From NCBI RefSeq assembly GCF_002939185.1, contig NZ_POVL01000051.1, forward strand, positions 1 through 33,374: a DNA stretch of 33,374 bases. The letters are read 5' to 3'. The position numbers and the translations under genes are program-made. The notes beneath the pieces are model-generated. The model did not search any database, was not told the origin of the DNA, and saw nothing but the letters and a program-made list of their open reading frames with translations. Shown piece after piece: positions 10,702-19,975 of this stretch; position 1 is the first letter of the stretch, and every line of letters begins with the position of its first letter. The DNA is from Enterobacter sichuanensis. Its GTDB lineage: Bacteria; Pseudomonadota; Gammaproteobacteria; Enterobacterales; Enterobacteriaceae.

Positions 10702-10803
10702 GAAGCCATTTTATTGCCAATATCAGCCGGTAAAAACGTAAAGATTAAATTACATACGAGCTAGCATTTGCCAGGCTATGCTGAAGAAAAAAGGAGAATG
10801 GCT

Positions 10804-11178
10804 ATGCGTTCAATTGCTCTTGTGCTGTTGTCGCTGTTGTTATCGGGCTGCCAGATCAATCCTTACACTTTCCAGCCCGACTGGACCAGTCCATCCTGGT
10901 TTGATGCAGGTAAAGAAGACGCCATGAACGGCCTGCCGGTTAAAGATAACCAGACCCTGGCCGATAGTTTTAACGATCCACACGTTGATCGTAGTGAATA
11001 TCTTCGCGGCTATGCCGATGGTCAGAAGAAAGTTTGCGAAGAAGGCTTTATCCACGCCTGGGGTTTAGCAGGCAAATCTTTTCCTGCCAGTTGCGATACT
11101 GTCGAAAACGCCGCAAAACTGCATACCGCATGGCAACAAGGAATGGATGAAAGTATGCGTTCCAGCAGACTGAATTAA
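10804..11178 (+). CDS. yfiL: DUF2799 family lipoprotein YfiL
   Basis: A 124-residue predicted lipoprotein: the signal peptide MRSIALVLLSLLLSGCQ carries the lipobox LSGC (Cys16). It resembles E. coli YfiL (DUF2799), whose function is unknown. Start is placed at ATG 10804 because AAGGAG (10791-10796) lies seven bases before it; the ATG at 10798 is too close to that site. The gene precedes yfiR-dgcN-yfiB with a gap of about 150 bases and no clear terminator, so partial co-transcription is possible. Confidence 0.85.
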   Translation: MRSIALVLLSLLLSGCQINPYTFQPDWTSPSWFDAGKEDAMNGLPVKDNQTLADSFNDPHVDRSEYLRGYADGQKKVCEEGFIHAWGLAGKSFPASCDTVENAAKLHTAWQQGMDESMRSSRLN

Positions 11179-11331
11179 ATCTGTTTTTATTCATCGAAAA
11201 ATAAACAACTGTAGGATTTAGCTTAGGTCGGCCGGACGCTATTCCTGACATAATGACGGCTTTGATAAACAATGGTATTCTGCCCGCAACTCTTAAGGAC
11301 ATCTATTTCCGGAGCGTTGTGGCGGATTCTG

Positions 11332-11868
11332 GTGAGAAATTCATTCTTGAACTCTTTGTTCCGACTTACTCTGGTGCTAATGCTGTTCTTTATGGTGGGC
11401 CCGGCGACGGCAGGCACGCTCACGGAAACGGATAAATCGGTACGTTCGATTGTCTCAGGCATAGTGAGCTATACGCGATGGCCGTCACTTTCCGGACAGC
11501 CTAAACTCTGCGTCTACGCCACCTCTCATTATACTCACGCACTCAGCAGCAATGAGGGGCATAGCGAGTTACCTTATACTCCCGTTATTGTGCGTAACGA
11601 TCGGGAAGCCCTGGCCGCGACGTGCGATGCTATTTATTTCGGGTCTGAATCACCGGCCAAACAACTTGAATTAATAAGTCAATATCAGGGCAGAGCATTA
11701 CTTTTAATCTCAGAGCAAAATCCGGAATGTGTAATTGGCAGCGCGTTTTGCCTGATGATCGATCGCGACCAGGTACGGTTCTCCGTCAATCTGGATGCGC
11801 TGACGCGCAGTGGCGTTAGAGTCAATCCGGATGTATTAATGCTTGCACGGAATAAGCAGCATGGATAA
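11332..11868 (+). CDS. yfiR: periplasmic repressor YfiR of DgcN
   Basis: Periplasmic protein that binds the diguanylate cyclase DgcN/YfiN and keeps it off; loss or sequestration of YfiR raises c-di-GMP. From a GTG start (GGCGGA five bases upstream) the product has 178 residues with an N-terminal signal segment (about 8-28). Four cysteines are present at 60, 98, 133 and 140, the count expected for the redox-sensitive disulfides of the family. The region SGIVSYTRWP is highly conserved. The open frame also has an ATG at 11272 without a ribosome binding site, so the start is uncertain. It overlaps dgcN by 8 bases. Confidence 0.88.
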   Translation: MRNSFLNSLFRLTLVLMLFFMVGPATAGTLTETDKSVRSIVSGIVSYTRWPSLSGQPKLCVYATSHYTHALSSNEGHSELPYTPVIVRNDREALAATCDAIYFGSESPAKQLELISQYQGRALLLISEQNPECVIGSAFCLMIDRDQVRFSVNLDALTRSGVRVNPDVLMLARNKQHG

Positions 11869-13081
11869 AGATTTCACTTCAACGCCACGTCCGACGTTTA
11901 AAAGAACGTTGAGGCGAAACAGCATGATAAGCGTCATCATCACGATGACGTTAATATGGGTGTTGCTCTGTTTTGCTTCCGTTGTGACGTTAAAACAATA
12001 CGCGCAAAAGAACCTGGAATTAACTGGCGCAACAATGAGCCACAGCCTGGAAGCCTCGCTGGTGTTCAACGATTCTCTGGCGGCCAACGAAACGCTTGCG
12101 GCCCTGGGTAAACAGGGGCAGTTTGCCGTGGCCGAGGTGGTCAACGCGCATAAAAAGCGGTTTGCTTACTGGTCCTGGAACCCGGAGGATAACAACGACA
12201 CACTGGGCGCTCTGGTCAGTCGCTGGCTTTTTCCCGTTCCGGTTGCGCAGCCCATCATGCATAACGGCGCAATGGTCGGCGAAATTCGCCTTACCGCGCG
12301 AGACAGTCTCATCAGTCATTTCATCTGGATGTCGTTTGCCGTGCTTACCGGCTGCATTCTTTTTGCTACCGTCGTCGCACTCACCATTACCCAGTCTTTG
12401 CATCACGGTATGGTGACGGCCCTGCAAAACATCACCGACGTCGTACATGATGTCCGCACTAACCGCAACTTCTCCCGCAGGGTGAAAGATGGCCGCATCG
12501 AAGAGTTTCACCAGTTTGGTGAAGACTTCAACAGTCTTCTGGATGAGATGGAAGAGTGGCAGCTGAAACTGCAGGCCAAGAACGCCCAGCTGTTGCGGAC
12601 CGCCATGCACGATCCGCTCACCGGCCTTGCCAACCGTGCGGCGTTTCGTAACAGCATTGCGGCCTTAATGAACGACCCTTCAGCCAGAACCAACTCGGCC
12701 CTGCTCTTCCTCGACGGTGATAACTTTAAGTTTATTAACGACACCTGGGGACATGCGGCAGGAGACTGCGTGCTGATTGAAGTGGCGAGCAGAATGATGG
12801 AGTTTGGCGACAAACGTCATCAGTCATATCGCCTTGGCGGTGACGAATTTGCCATGGTGCTCTACGGCGTGCACTCTGAGCTTGAGGTACAACACATTTG
12901 TGCTGCGCTTTCGCAGCAGTTTATCCGTCCGTTTGATCTCCATAACGGACAAAAAGCATCAATGTCACTCAGCATTGGCTTTGCTCTGGCGTGGGAAAAT
13001 GCTTCCATGGAAGCATTACTGGAGAGGGCTGACCGCAATATGTACCAGGTTAAAAACCAGCGTACAAAAACAATAAGTTAG
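11861..13081 (+). CDS. dgcN: membrane diguanylate cyclase DgcN (YfiN)
   Basis: Inner-membrane enzyme that makes c-di-GMP from two GTP, under control of the periplasmic YfiR. In E. coli it also relocates to the division site during envelope stress. The 406-residue product has a first membrane helix (about 24-45), a periplasmic sensor region, a second helix (about 155-178), a HAMP segment and a C-terminal GGDEF domain with the intact motif RLGGDEFAMV. No RxxD inhibitory site stands at the usual spacing before GGDEF (the residues there are DKRH), so product inhibition is probably lacking. Start overlaps the yfiR end, which indicates coupled expression. Confidence 0.95.
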   Translation: MDKDFTSTPRPTFKRTLRRNSMISVIITMTLIWVLLCFASVVTLKQYAQKNLELTGATMSHSLEASLVFNDSLAANETLAALGKQGQFAVAEVVNAHKKRFAYWSWNPEDNNDTLGALVSRWLFPVPVAQPIMHNGAMVGEIRLTARDSLISHFIWMSFAVLTGCILFATVVALTITQSLHHGMVTALQNITDVVHDVRTNRNFSRRVKDGRIEEFHQFGEDFNSLLDEMEEWQLKLQAKNAQLLRTAMHDPLTGLANRAAFRNSIAALMNDPSARTNSALLFLDGDNFKFINDTWGHAAGDCVLIEVASRMMEFGDKRHQSYRLGGDEFAMVLYGVHSELEVQHICAALSQQFIRPFDLHNGQKASMSLSIGFALAWENASMEALLERADRNMYQVKNQRTKTIS

Positions 13082-13093
13082 AAAGGATACACT

Positions 13094-13579
13094 ATGTTAA
13101 AACGATACTTCGCGCCGTTAGTTCTGGCCTCAATGGTTCTGGCAGGCTGTCAGTCGCCACCGGAAGGCAAATTCACTCCTGAGCAAATCGCGGCGATGAA
13201 GTCTTACGGTTTTAACGAACTGAACGGTGACTGGTCACTTGGCCTCTCGGATACCATCCTGTTTGATAAAAATGACGCCCGGCTGCGACCGGAAAGTGAA
13301 ACACAGATCAAGTCCATGGCCTCTCGCCTTGCCGAAACCGGCCTGAACCACGCGCGAATGGACGGCCACACGGACAATTACGGTGAAGAAAGCTACAACA
13401 ATGCGCTGTCGTTAAAACGCGCCAATGCCGTGGCCGACGCCTGGGCGAAGGGAGCGAATATCCCGCGCAGCAATCTCACCACGCAGGGATTGGGTCAAAA
13501 ATACCCGGTTGCGAGCAACAGTACCCCACAAGGACGTGCTGAAAACCGCCGGGTTGCCGTGGTTATCAGCACGCCATAG
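13094..13579 (+). CDS. yfiB: OmpA-family lipoprotein YfiB
   Basis: Outer-membrane lipoprotein; in Pseudomonas the homologue sequesters YfiR at the peptidoglycan and so releases YfiN. The 161-residue precursor has the lipobox VLAGC (Cys19) and a C-terminal OmpA/MotB peptidoglycan-binding domain (about 45-158). That domain includes MDGHTDNYG and the NRRVAVVI end motif. It lies 12 bases after dgcN with an AAAGGA site and completes the yfiR-dgcN-yfiB operon. The convergent PepSY gene ends only 2 bases beyond. Confidence 0.93.
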   Translation: MLKRYFAPLVLASMVLAGCQSPPEGKFTPEQIAAMKSYGFNELNGDWSLGLSDTILFDKNDARLRPESETQIKSMASRLAETGLNHARMDGHTDNYGEESYNNALSLKRANAVADAWAKGANIPRSNLTTQGLGQKYPVASNSTPQGRAENRRVAVVISTP

Positions 13580-13581
13580 GG

Positions 13582-14952
13582 TTATTTAGCGGAAGATTCG
13601 GCGAGCGTCACCCCTGTTGCCGCTCGCCAGCGTAGCCAGTCCACCAGAACAAACAGCGCCAGACTCACGCCCATGACTGGCAGGGCTATCCCCAGCAGCA
13701 GGCTAATCAACCCCGTAATTCCCCTTCCCCAGCCCGACAACGCCAGCCAGCTCTGGCAAAGCGTCTGCACCGGACTCACTGTCGATTGCGCCGGACGACG
13801 CATCCACCACATCCGGTATCCCCAGATGATGAGCACGCACAGGGCAAGGCCGAACACGACGAGCAGTAGCTGATTCACCAACCCGAATAAGATCCCCATA
13901 TGAAAATCTACTCCCCAGCGGGTCAGTTTTGCCATTAGCGGGAAATCCTCAAATCGGGTTCGGTCCAGCACCTGCATCGTATGCGGATCAACCGCAACGG
14001 CGTCCACCTGGGTTGGCCAGCTGCGATCGATTTCCGTCACCGTCCAGGCGCGATCTGCCGTTTGCGCCGGGCGGATCTCCAGCTTGCTGGCATCAATCCC
14101 CGCTTTACGCGCCGCGCTTAAGACCCCATCAAACTGCGTCAGATCCATCGCCATCTCCGGCATCATCATTCCGCCGTGATGGCTATGGTGTTCGGCATGT
14201 TCATCCACGCTCTCCGGCACACCGGAGAGCGTGGTGTTCACCTGAGGGGTGAGCCAGTTCATCTCTGCCCGCAGCTTATCAACGTTCCCGCCAGCCCACT
14301 GGGACCAGGTCAGGCCGGTTGCAGAGAATAAGAGCATTCCGCCCAGCAAAGCCCAGCCCAGCGTCACGTGCACGCGACGCCGGTTCTGGAAGCGATTGTT
14401 GATCCGTCGTTTGGGTCGGGTATAAAACCACAGGGCAATACCACCCAGCGCGGCCACCCACATCCAGGAGGCCGCCAGCTCGCTGTAGAGGCGCCCAATG
14501 TCGCCCAGCATCAGGGACGTATGCAGGTAATCAATAGTCTGACGCAGGGGTAAAATCCCGCTGGTGCCGTATACCGTCAGATCTCCCAGCACCGCCAGGC
14601 TCACCGGATCGATAAAGATAGCCCGGTTCTCCGATGGCCCAAGTTTCGGGTCAGCAAACATCACGCGGGTGGTTTCACCTTTAACCAGCCCCGGACGAAC
14701 GGCGTGCAAACGTAAATCTGATCCAACGGTTTTTTCCGCCACGGCGATTTGTTCCGCCAGAGGCTGCGGCTCGCCCACGGAATCCGTGTGGAGCGCATGC
14801 CGGTAGAGCGCATTCTCCAGCTGCGGGGTTGCCACATACAGCGTACCGGTCAGCGCGGCGAAGAAGATAAACGGGCCGACAAACAGCCCAACATAGAAAT
14901 GGAGGCGACGCAGCAGGTTTCCCCATGCCGCGCGCGAAGTGCAGGTCGTCAT
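13582..14952 (-). CDS. PepSY-associated membrane protein, probable metal-linked
   Basis: A 456-residue inner-membrane protein of the PepSY_TM (PiuB-like) family. It has an N-terminal helix (about 18-42), helices near 160-180 and 195-215, a large loop, and helices near 350-375 and 420-445. The loop holds PepSY-type segments and a His/Met cluster (HAEHHSHHGGMMMPEMAM) at about 244-261, suggesting binding of copper or iron. Relatives are often tied to siderophore or metal uptake and to membrane ferric reduction; the exact role is not known. Start has AAAGGAAAAG upstream. It follows the DUF2946 gene by 38 bases in an apparent operon. Neither gene is at this site in E. coli K-12. Confidence 0.82.
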   Translation of the reverse strand: MTTCTSRAAWGNLLRRLHFYVGLFVGPFIFFAALTGTLYVATPQLENALYRHALHTDSVGEPQPLAEQIAVAEKTVGSDLRLHAVRPGLVKGETTRVMFADPKLGPSENRAIFIDPVSLAVLGDLTVYGTSGILPLRQTIDYLHTSLMLGDIGRLYSELAASWMWVAALGGIALWFYTRPKRRINNRFQNRRRVHVTLGWALLGGMLLFSATGLTWSQWAGGNVDKLRAEMNWLTPQVNTTLSGVPESVDEHAEHHSHHGGMMMPEMAMDLTQFDGVLSAARKAGIDASKLEIRPAQTADRAWTVTEIDRSWPTQVDAVAVDPHTMQVLDRTRFEDFPLMAKLTRWGVDFHMGILFGLVNQLLLVVFGLALCVLIIWGYRMWWMRRPAQSTVSPVQTLCQSWLALSGWGRGITGLISLLLGIALPVMGVSLALFVLVDWLRWRAATGVTLAESSAK

Positions 14953-14990
14953 ACTTTTCCTTTTTAAGGCAAAAAGTTATCAATATTTTT

Positions 14991-15395
14991 TTAAATGGAA
15001 AAAGCAGACTGCCGCGGTGGCGCGCGGGTATCAGGGTAAAGCCAGGGGAAAAAGTGCCAGTGGCTGACCGCCTGACGCGGCGGTTTCACGCGAAGCCTCT
15101 GCAGCACCACGCTGAGCAGGACGATAAGCGCCAGCATCATGCCCGGCACGTGCGCTAACAGCACGCAGTAGCCGCACGCTTCAGCATGGTCAACAGGTAC
15201 CGTGTGGGACATATCGCCGTGGTGCTCATCCATCGACATCATGCTCATGTCATGGTGCATACCCGGCATGGCGCTCATGGGATCTTTTTGCAACGAGACG
15301 GAGATCAGCGGCGCCACCACGATCAGCAGGATCGCAAACAGCGCGATCAAGGCCGCTGCGCGTTTCCGGTTTTGCTGATGCAGTACGTTATCCAC
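14991..15395 (-). CDS. DUF2946 family His/Met-rich membrane protein
   Basis: A 134-residue protein with a membrane helix near the N-terminus (about 14-35), a His/Met-rich central stretch (about 43-70, many HH, MM and HxxM pairs), a CxxC-like ACGYC site and a second helix (about 85-105). The layout fits DUF2946, whose genes commonly sit beside copper or TonB-dependent receptor genes. GTG 15395 is preferred because AGGGGA precedes it by 6 bases; a TTG lies five codons upstream. A metal-binding, probably copper-related, role is inferred from composition and from the PepSY partner only. Confidence 0.7.
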   Translation of the reverse strand: MDNVLHQQNRKRAAALIALFAILLIVVAPLISVSLQKDPMSAMPGMHHDMSMMSMDEHHGDMSHTVPVDHAEACGYCVLLAHVPGMMLALIVLLSVVLQRLRVKPPRQAVSHWHFFPWLYPDTRAPPRQSAFSI

Positions 15396-15419
15396 TTCCC
15401 CTCCCCTCAAGAGGCAAGC

Positions 15420-15449
15420 ATTGTAAATGATTTATGACGAAATGGTTAA
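15420..15449 (-). promoter_or_regulatory. possible promoter of the DUF2946-PepSY pair
   Basis: On minus, TTAACC (15449-15444) and TACAAT (15425-15420) are 18 bases apart and about 25 bases before the start codon. The match to the sigma-70 consensus is moderate. I saw no convincing Fur or copper-regulator palindrome around it. Confidence 0.4.
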
Positions 15450-15470
15450 CGCGAGAGGTGCGATGGGATA

Positions 15471-15501
15471 AAAAAAGGGCCAGCCTTTCGGCCAGCCCTT
15501 T
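15471..15501 (-). terminator. terminator of the rpsP-rimM-trmD-rplS operon
   Basis: AAAGGGC / GCCCTTT outer stem, symmetric CA/CA internal loop, GCC-TTTC-GGC inner stem, and then a T-run on the minus strand, 26 bases past the rplS stop codon. Confidence 0.88.
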
Positions 15502-15527
15502 CTAACAGGATGTCGCTTAAGCGAATC

Positions 15528-15878
<351 letters not shown>

Positions 15879-15918
15879 TTAATCTCTTATCCTGGGTAAA
15901 CTGATATTCGGGTGCGTA

Positions 15919-16686
15919 TTACGCATTCCCATCATGTTCATGCTGCTGTTGCGCGTGTTCAGTTTTGAACTCGGCCAGCAACTTTGCTTGCTCTTCAGTC
16001 AGAGCCAGGTTTTCCAGAAGTTCAGGTCTTCTAAGCCAGGTTCGGCCCAGCGACTGCTTCAAACGCCAGCGACGTATCTCGGCATGGTTTCCAGACAGTA
16101 ACACTGCCGGTACTTCCATCCCTTCTAACACTTCAGGACGAGTATAGTGTGGACAGTCCAGCAATCCATCGGCAAAGGAATCTTCCGTTGCCGAAGCTTC
16201 ATGGCCCAGAACACCCGGAATGAACCGGGCGACAGAGTCAATCAGCGTCATTGCGGGTAACTCACCACCGCTGAGAACGTAATCGCCGATAGACCATTCT
16301 TCGTCAATCTCGGTTTGAATTACGCGCTCATCTATCCCTTCGTAGCGACCACAGACCAGAATCAGCTTTTGATTCGTCGCCAGTTCGCTCACGCCCGCTT
16401 GATCAAGCTTGCGTCCCTGAGGTGACAGATAAATCACCTTTGCGCCTTCACCTGCCGCGGCTTTTGCTGTGTGAATGGCGTCCCGTAAGGGTTGCACCAT
16501 CATTAACATCCCCGGTCCGCCGCCGTAAGGACGATCGTCCACGGTACGGTGTCGGTCATGCGTGAAGTCACGAGGACTCCAGCTCTGGATGCTCAGCAGG
16601 CCATTCTTTACTGCCCGGCCAGTTACCCCGTAATCGGTAATCGCGCGGAACATTTCAGGAAACAGGCTAATTATGCCAATCCACAT
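15919..16686 (-). CDS. trmD: tRNA (guanine-37-N1) methyltransferase
   Basis: Methylates G37 next to the anticodon with S-adenosylmethionine and prevents +1 frameshifting. The 255-residue SPOUT enzyme starts [13 protein letters not shown] and contains the deep-trefoil-knot segments [12 protein letters not shown] and [11 protein letters not shown], which hold the cofactor. Third gene of the ribosomal operon, 31 bases after rimM. Confidence 0.98.
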   Translation of the reverse strand: MWIGIISLFPEMFRAITDYGVTGRAVKNGLLSIQSWSPRDFTHDRHRTVDDRPYGGGPGMLMMVQPLRDAIHTAKAAAGEGAKVIYLSPQGRKLDQAGVSELATNQKLILVCGRYEGIDERVIQTEIDEEWSIGDYVLSGGELPAMTLIDSVARFIPGVLGHEASATEDSFADGLLDCPHYTRPEVLEGMEVPAVLLSGNHAEIRRWRLKQSLGRTWLRRPELLENLALTEEQAKLLAEFKTEHAQQQHEHDGNA

Positions 16687-16717
16687 AGCGCCGTCTTTTA
16701 CCGTTTATCCGGAGAAT

Positions 16718-17254
16718 TTAAAAACCAGGATCCCAATCTACTTCAATGGTTTGAGTAGTGAGATCGACTTTCTTGATAACCTGTCCATCGAGGAACGGGA
16801 CCAACCGCTCCTTGATGCCAAATGCATCTTTCAGGTTTGCCTTAATGACGAGAACGTCATTTGACCCGGTTTCCATCATGTCGATGACTTTCCCCAGGCT
16901 GTAGCCTTCAGTGGTCACTACCTGGCAGCCCATAAGGTCTTTCCAGTAGTAGTCACCCTCTTCAAGCTCCGGCAACTGCGACGAATCCACGACAATTTCA
17001 CAATTAGTCAGCGCATTCGCGGCATCACGATCGTCAACGCCTTTCAGCTTGATGATGATGTCCTGATTGTGGTGACGCCAGCTTTCCAGCTCGACCTCTT
17101 CCCACTTACCGCCTTTCTGGATAAACCAGGGCTGGTAATTAAAAATGCTATCAGCGTCTTCAGTGGAGGAAAACACTCTGAGCCAACCACGGATACCGTA
17201 GCAAGAACCCATTTTTCCCAATACAATCGGTTCAACAGGTGCTTTATTGCTCAT
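16718..17254 (-). CDS. rimM: 16S rRNA processing / 30S maturation factor RimM
   Basis: Assists assembly of the 30S head domain by binding S19. The protein has an N-terminal RimM beta-barrel (about 10-90) and a C-terminal PRC-barrel (about 98-178). Start is set at the last of three closely spaced ATG codons (17254, [10 protein letters not shown], 178 residues) by similarity to E. coli RimM. The GGTGG upstream could equally serve the ATG one codon before, and the first ATG gives 181 residues. It starts 18 bases after rpsP. Confidence 0.95.
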   Translation of the reverse strand: MSNKAPVEPIVLGKMGSCYGIRGWLRVFSSTEDADSIFNYQPWFIQKGGKWEEVELESWRHHNQDIIIKLKGVDDRDAANALTNCEIVVDSSQLPELEEGDYYWKDLMGCQVVTTEGYSLGKVIDMMETGSNDVLVIKANLKDAFGIKERLVPFLDGQVIKKVDLTTQTIEVDWDPGF

Positions 17255-17272
17255 CATGACCACCGTGACAGA

Positions 17273-17521
17273 TTAAGCTGCTTTGTTTGCTGCTTTGATC
17301 AGCGTAGCAACGCGATCGGAAACAGTAGCGCCCTGGCCAACCCAGTGAGCGATACGATCCAGATCCAGACGAGTTTCTTCTTCTGCGCCAGCGGCCAGTG
17401 GGTTGAAGAAACCAACGCGCTCGATGAAGCGACCGTTGCGTGCATTACGGCTGTCAGTCACAACAACCTGGTAGAACGGACGCTTTTTAGCGCCGTGACG
17501 TGCTAAACGAATAGTTACCAT
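17273..17521 (-). CDS. rpsP: 30S ribosomal protein S16
   Basis: Ribosomal protein of the 30S body, needed for early assembly. The 82-residue product begins [20 protein letters not shown] and has the full length of the family. First gene of the operon; GAGGAT precedes the ATG. A strong GC-rich hairpin lies in its leader. Confidence 0.98.
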   Translation of the reverse strand: MVTIRLARHGAKKRPFYQVVVTDSRNARNGRFIERVGFFNPLAAGAEEETRLDLDRIAHWVGQGATVSDRVATLIKAANKAA

Positions 17522-17540
17522 AACATCCTCTTGTGTGAAT

Positions 17541-17575
17541 AAAACAACCGGGCCCCATCGAGGAACGGAGCCCGG
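17541..17575 (-). terminator. terminator-like hairpin in the rpsP leader
   Basis: Read on minus, CCGGGCTCC pairs with GGGGCCCGG (9 bp, one G-U pair) around a 10-base loop, followed by TTGTTTTATT. It ends 26 bases before the rpsP start codon, downstream of the ffh terminator. Its place in the 5' leader suggests an attenuator or an RNA-stability element rather than a simple end-of-gene terminator. Confidence 0.6.
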
Positions 17576-17585
17576 GTGTCATATT

Positions 17586-17616
17586 AAAAGCCCGAAAATT
17601 TTACTCATTTTCGGGC
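17586..17616 (-). terminator. ffh terminator
   Basis: A perfect 10-bp stem GCCCGAAAAT / ATTTTCGGGC with a 7-base loop ends in TTTT on the minus strand, about 20 bases past the ffh stop codon. Confidence 0.88.
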
Positions 17617-17637
17617 AAAAAGCAATCTCAAAAGCGA

Positions 17638-18999
17638 TTAACGCCCTGGAAAACCGGGAGGCATCATCCCTTTCATGCCGCGCATCATCTTCGCCATGCC
17701 GCCTTTCTTCATTTTCTTCATCATGCGCTGCATGTCGTCGAACTGTTTCAGAAGACGGTTAACGTCCTGCACCTGCATGCCGCAACCGGCTGCGATACGG
17801 CGTTTGCGGGAACCTTTGATGATATCCGGGTTAGCGCGTTCCTTGAGGGTCATCGAGTTGATGATCGCCTCCATTCGCACCAGCACCTTGTCATCCATCT
17901 GCGCTTTCACGTTGTCCGGGATCTGGCCCATGCCCGGCAGTTTGCCCATCAGGCTTGCCATGCCACCCATGTTTTTCATCTGACGCAGCTGCTCAAGGAA
18001 GTCGGTCAGATCGAAACCGTCACCTTTTTTCAGCTTGCTGGCCAGCTTCTCAGCCTGCGCGCGGTCAACCTTGCTCTCGATATCTTCGATCAGCGACAGC
18101 ACGTCGCCCATGCCGAGGATACGGGAGGCAATACGATCCGGATGGAACGGCTCCAGCGCTTCGGTTTTTTCGCCCACGCCGAGGAATTTGATCGGCTTAC
18201 CGGTGATATGACGAATGGAGAGCGCCGCACCGCCGCGGGCGTCACCGTCCACTTTGGTCAGCACCACGCCGGTTAACGGCAGGGCTTCGTTAAACGCTTT
18301 TGCGGTATTCGCCGCATCCTGACCGGTCATGGCGTCAACAACAAACAGGGTCTCTACCGGGTTAATAGAGGCATGCACCTGTTTGATCTCGTCCATCATC
18401 GCTTCGTCAACGTGCAAACGACCAGCGGTATCCACCAGCAGCACGTCGTAGAATTTCAGCTTCGCCTCTCTCAGTGCCGCGTTAACGATCTCGACAGGTT
18501 TCTGGGCAACGTCTGACGGGAAGAAATCCACGCCGACCTGCTCAGCCAGGGTTTCCAGCTGCTTGATCGCCGCCGGGCGGTAGACGTCCGCAGACACCAC
18601 CAGCACTTTCTTCTTGTGCTTCTCACGCAGGAATTTACCCAGCTTACCGACGCTGGTGGTTTTACCCGCACCCTGCAGGCCCGCCATCAGCACCACGGCC
18701 GGTGGCTGAGCCGCCAGGTTCAGGACCTGGTTCTCTTCGCCCATCGCCGAAACCAGTTCGTTACGAACGATTTTGACGAACTCCTGACCCGGGGTCAGGC
18801 TCTTGTTAACTTCATGACCAACCGCCTTCTCTTTAACGCGGTTGATAAAATCACGAACAACCGGCAACGCGACGTCTGCTTCCAGCAGCGCCATGCGCAC
18901 TTCGCGCAGCGTTTCCTTGATGTTGTCTTCGGTAAGGCGTCCGCGGCCGCTGATGTTGCGCAGCGTGCGCGACAAACGATCGGTTAAATTATCAAACAT
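17638..18999 (-). CDS. ffh: signal recognition particle GTPase Ffh
   Basis: Protein part of the SRP; with 4.5S RNA and FtsY it targets nascent membrane proteins to SecYEG. The 453-residue product has the helical N domain (about 1-85), the G domain with GLQGAGKT (107-114) and DTAGR, and a methionine-rich M domain (about 325-453) that binds signal sequences and RNA. The M domain ends in MMKKMKKGGMAKMMRGM-like text. It has its own terminator and is transcribed divergently from ypjD. Confidence 0.98.
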   Translation of the reverse strand: MFDNLTDRLSRTLRNISGRGRLTEDNIKETLREVRMALLEADVALPVVRDFINRVKEKAVGHEVNKSLTPGQEFVKIVRNELVSAMGEENQVLNLAAQPPAVVLMAGLQGAGKTTSVGKLGKFLREKHKKKVLVVSADVYRPAAIKQLETLAEQVGVDFFPSDVAQKPVEIVNAALREAKLKFYDVLLVDTAGRLHVDEAMMDEIKQVHASINPVETLFVVDAMTGQDAANTAKAFNEALPLTGVVLTKVDGDARGGAALSIRHITGKPIKFLGVGEKTEALEPFHPDRIASRILGMGDVLSLIEDIESKVDRAQAEKLASKLKKGDGFDLTDFLEQLRQMKNMGGMASLMGKLPGMGQIPDNVKAQMDDKVLVRMEAIINSMTLKERANPDIIKGSRKRRIAAGCGMQVQDVNRLLKQFDDMQRMMKKMKKGGMAKMMRGMKGMMPPGFPGR

Positions 19000-19165
19000 T
19001 GTCTCTCGCCTGAGTAGAAACGTTGGGCCGCCATGAGCGACACATACACAGAATTTTGCCGGAGTATAACATGAAGGCGCCTTTGTTGTTATGCAACGGT
19101 TGGAGCAGGCGTCACGTAACGTTATACTGCTTCTCTTTCTTATTAAGACAACTGTCGATGCCTAT

Positions 19166-19957
19166 ATGCCTGTTTTCGCACTGATCGCCCTTGTTGCCTA
19201 CTCTGTCAGCCTCGCGCTGATCATTCCCGGACTGCTGCAAAAAAACAGCGGCTGGCGGCGCATGGCTATTCTTTCGGCGGTGATCGCACTGATTAGCCAC
19301 GCGTTTGCGCTGGAATCACGCATTATCCCCGGCGACGGCAGCGTGCAAAACCTGAGCGTCCTCAACGTCGGCTCGCTGGTCAGCCTGATGATCTGTACGG
19401 TGATGACCATCGTGGCCTCTAAAAATCGCGGCTGGCTGCTGCTGCCGATTGTGTATACCTTCGCGCTGATCAATCTGGCCTTAGCCACCTTTATGCCTAA
19501 TGAGTTCATTACGCATCTGGAGGCGACGCCAGGGATGCTGGTGCATATCGGCCTGTCACTCTTTGCCTATGCGACGCTGATCATCGCCGCGCTCTACGCC
19601 ATGCAGCTCGCCTGGATTGACTACCAGCTGAAAAACAAAAAGCTGGCGTTTAACCATGAGATGCCACCGCTGATGGTGATTGAGCGTAAAATGTTCCACA
19701 TCACCCAGGTGGGCGTGGTGCTGCTGACCCTGACGCTCTGCACGGGTCTGTTTTATATGAAGAACCTGTTCAGCGTGGAGAATATCGATAAAGCGGTGCT
19801 CTCCATCATTGCGTGGTTTGTCTATATTGTCCTGTTATGGGGCCATTACCATGAAGGCTGGCGCGGTCGCCGCGTGGTCTGGTTCAACGTCGCGGGTGCG
19901 GGCATTCTCACCCTTGCCTATTTTGGCAGCCGCTTCATACAGCAATTTGCTGGCTAA
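19166..19957 (+). CDS. ypjD: cytochrome c assembly family membrane protein YpjD
   Basis: A 263-residue inner-membrane protein with about eight hydrophobic helices. It is related to the CcsA/HemX cytochrome-c-assembly family, and family members handle haem. It carries WGHYHEGWRGRR near the end, a histidine-rich loop resembling the family WWD-like region but not identical. Its precise role in enterobacteria is not established. Start at ATG 19166 (MPVFALIALV) is chosen by similarity to E. coli YpjD. The frame stays open 25 codons upstream and no strong ribosome binding site is visible. corB follows after 18 bases. Confidence 0.9.
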   Translation: MPVFALIALVAYSVSLALIIPGLLQKNSGWRRMAILSAVIALISHAFALESRIIPGDGSVQNLSVLNVGSLVSLMICTVMTIVASKNRGWLLLPIVYTFALINLALATFMPNEFITHLEATPGMLVHIGLSLFAYATLIIAALYAMQLAWIDYQLKNKKLAFNHEMPPLMVIERKMFHITQVGVVLLTLTLCTGLFYMKNLFSVENIDKAVLSIIAWFVYIVLLWGHYHEGWRGRRVVWFNVAGAGILTLAYFGSRFIQQFAG

Positions 19958-19975
19958 GAAACAAAGGAGTTCCCC

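Noticed and set aside
15400..15470. Fur box upstream of the DUF2946-PepSY pair
   Set aside because: AAATCATTTACAATGC shares a few bases with the Fur consensus but lacks the repeated hexamer symmetry.
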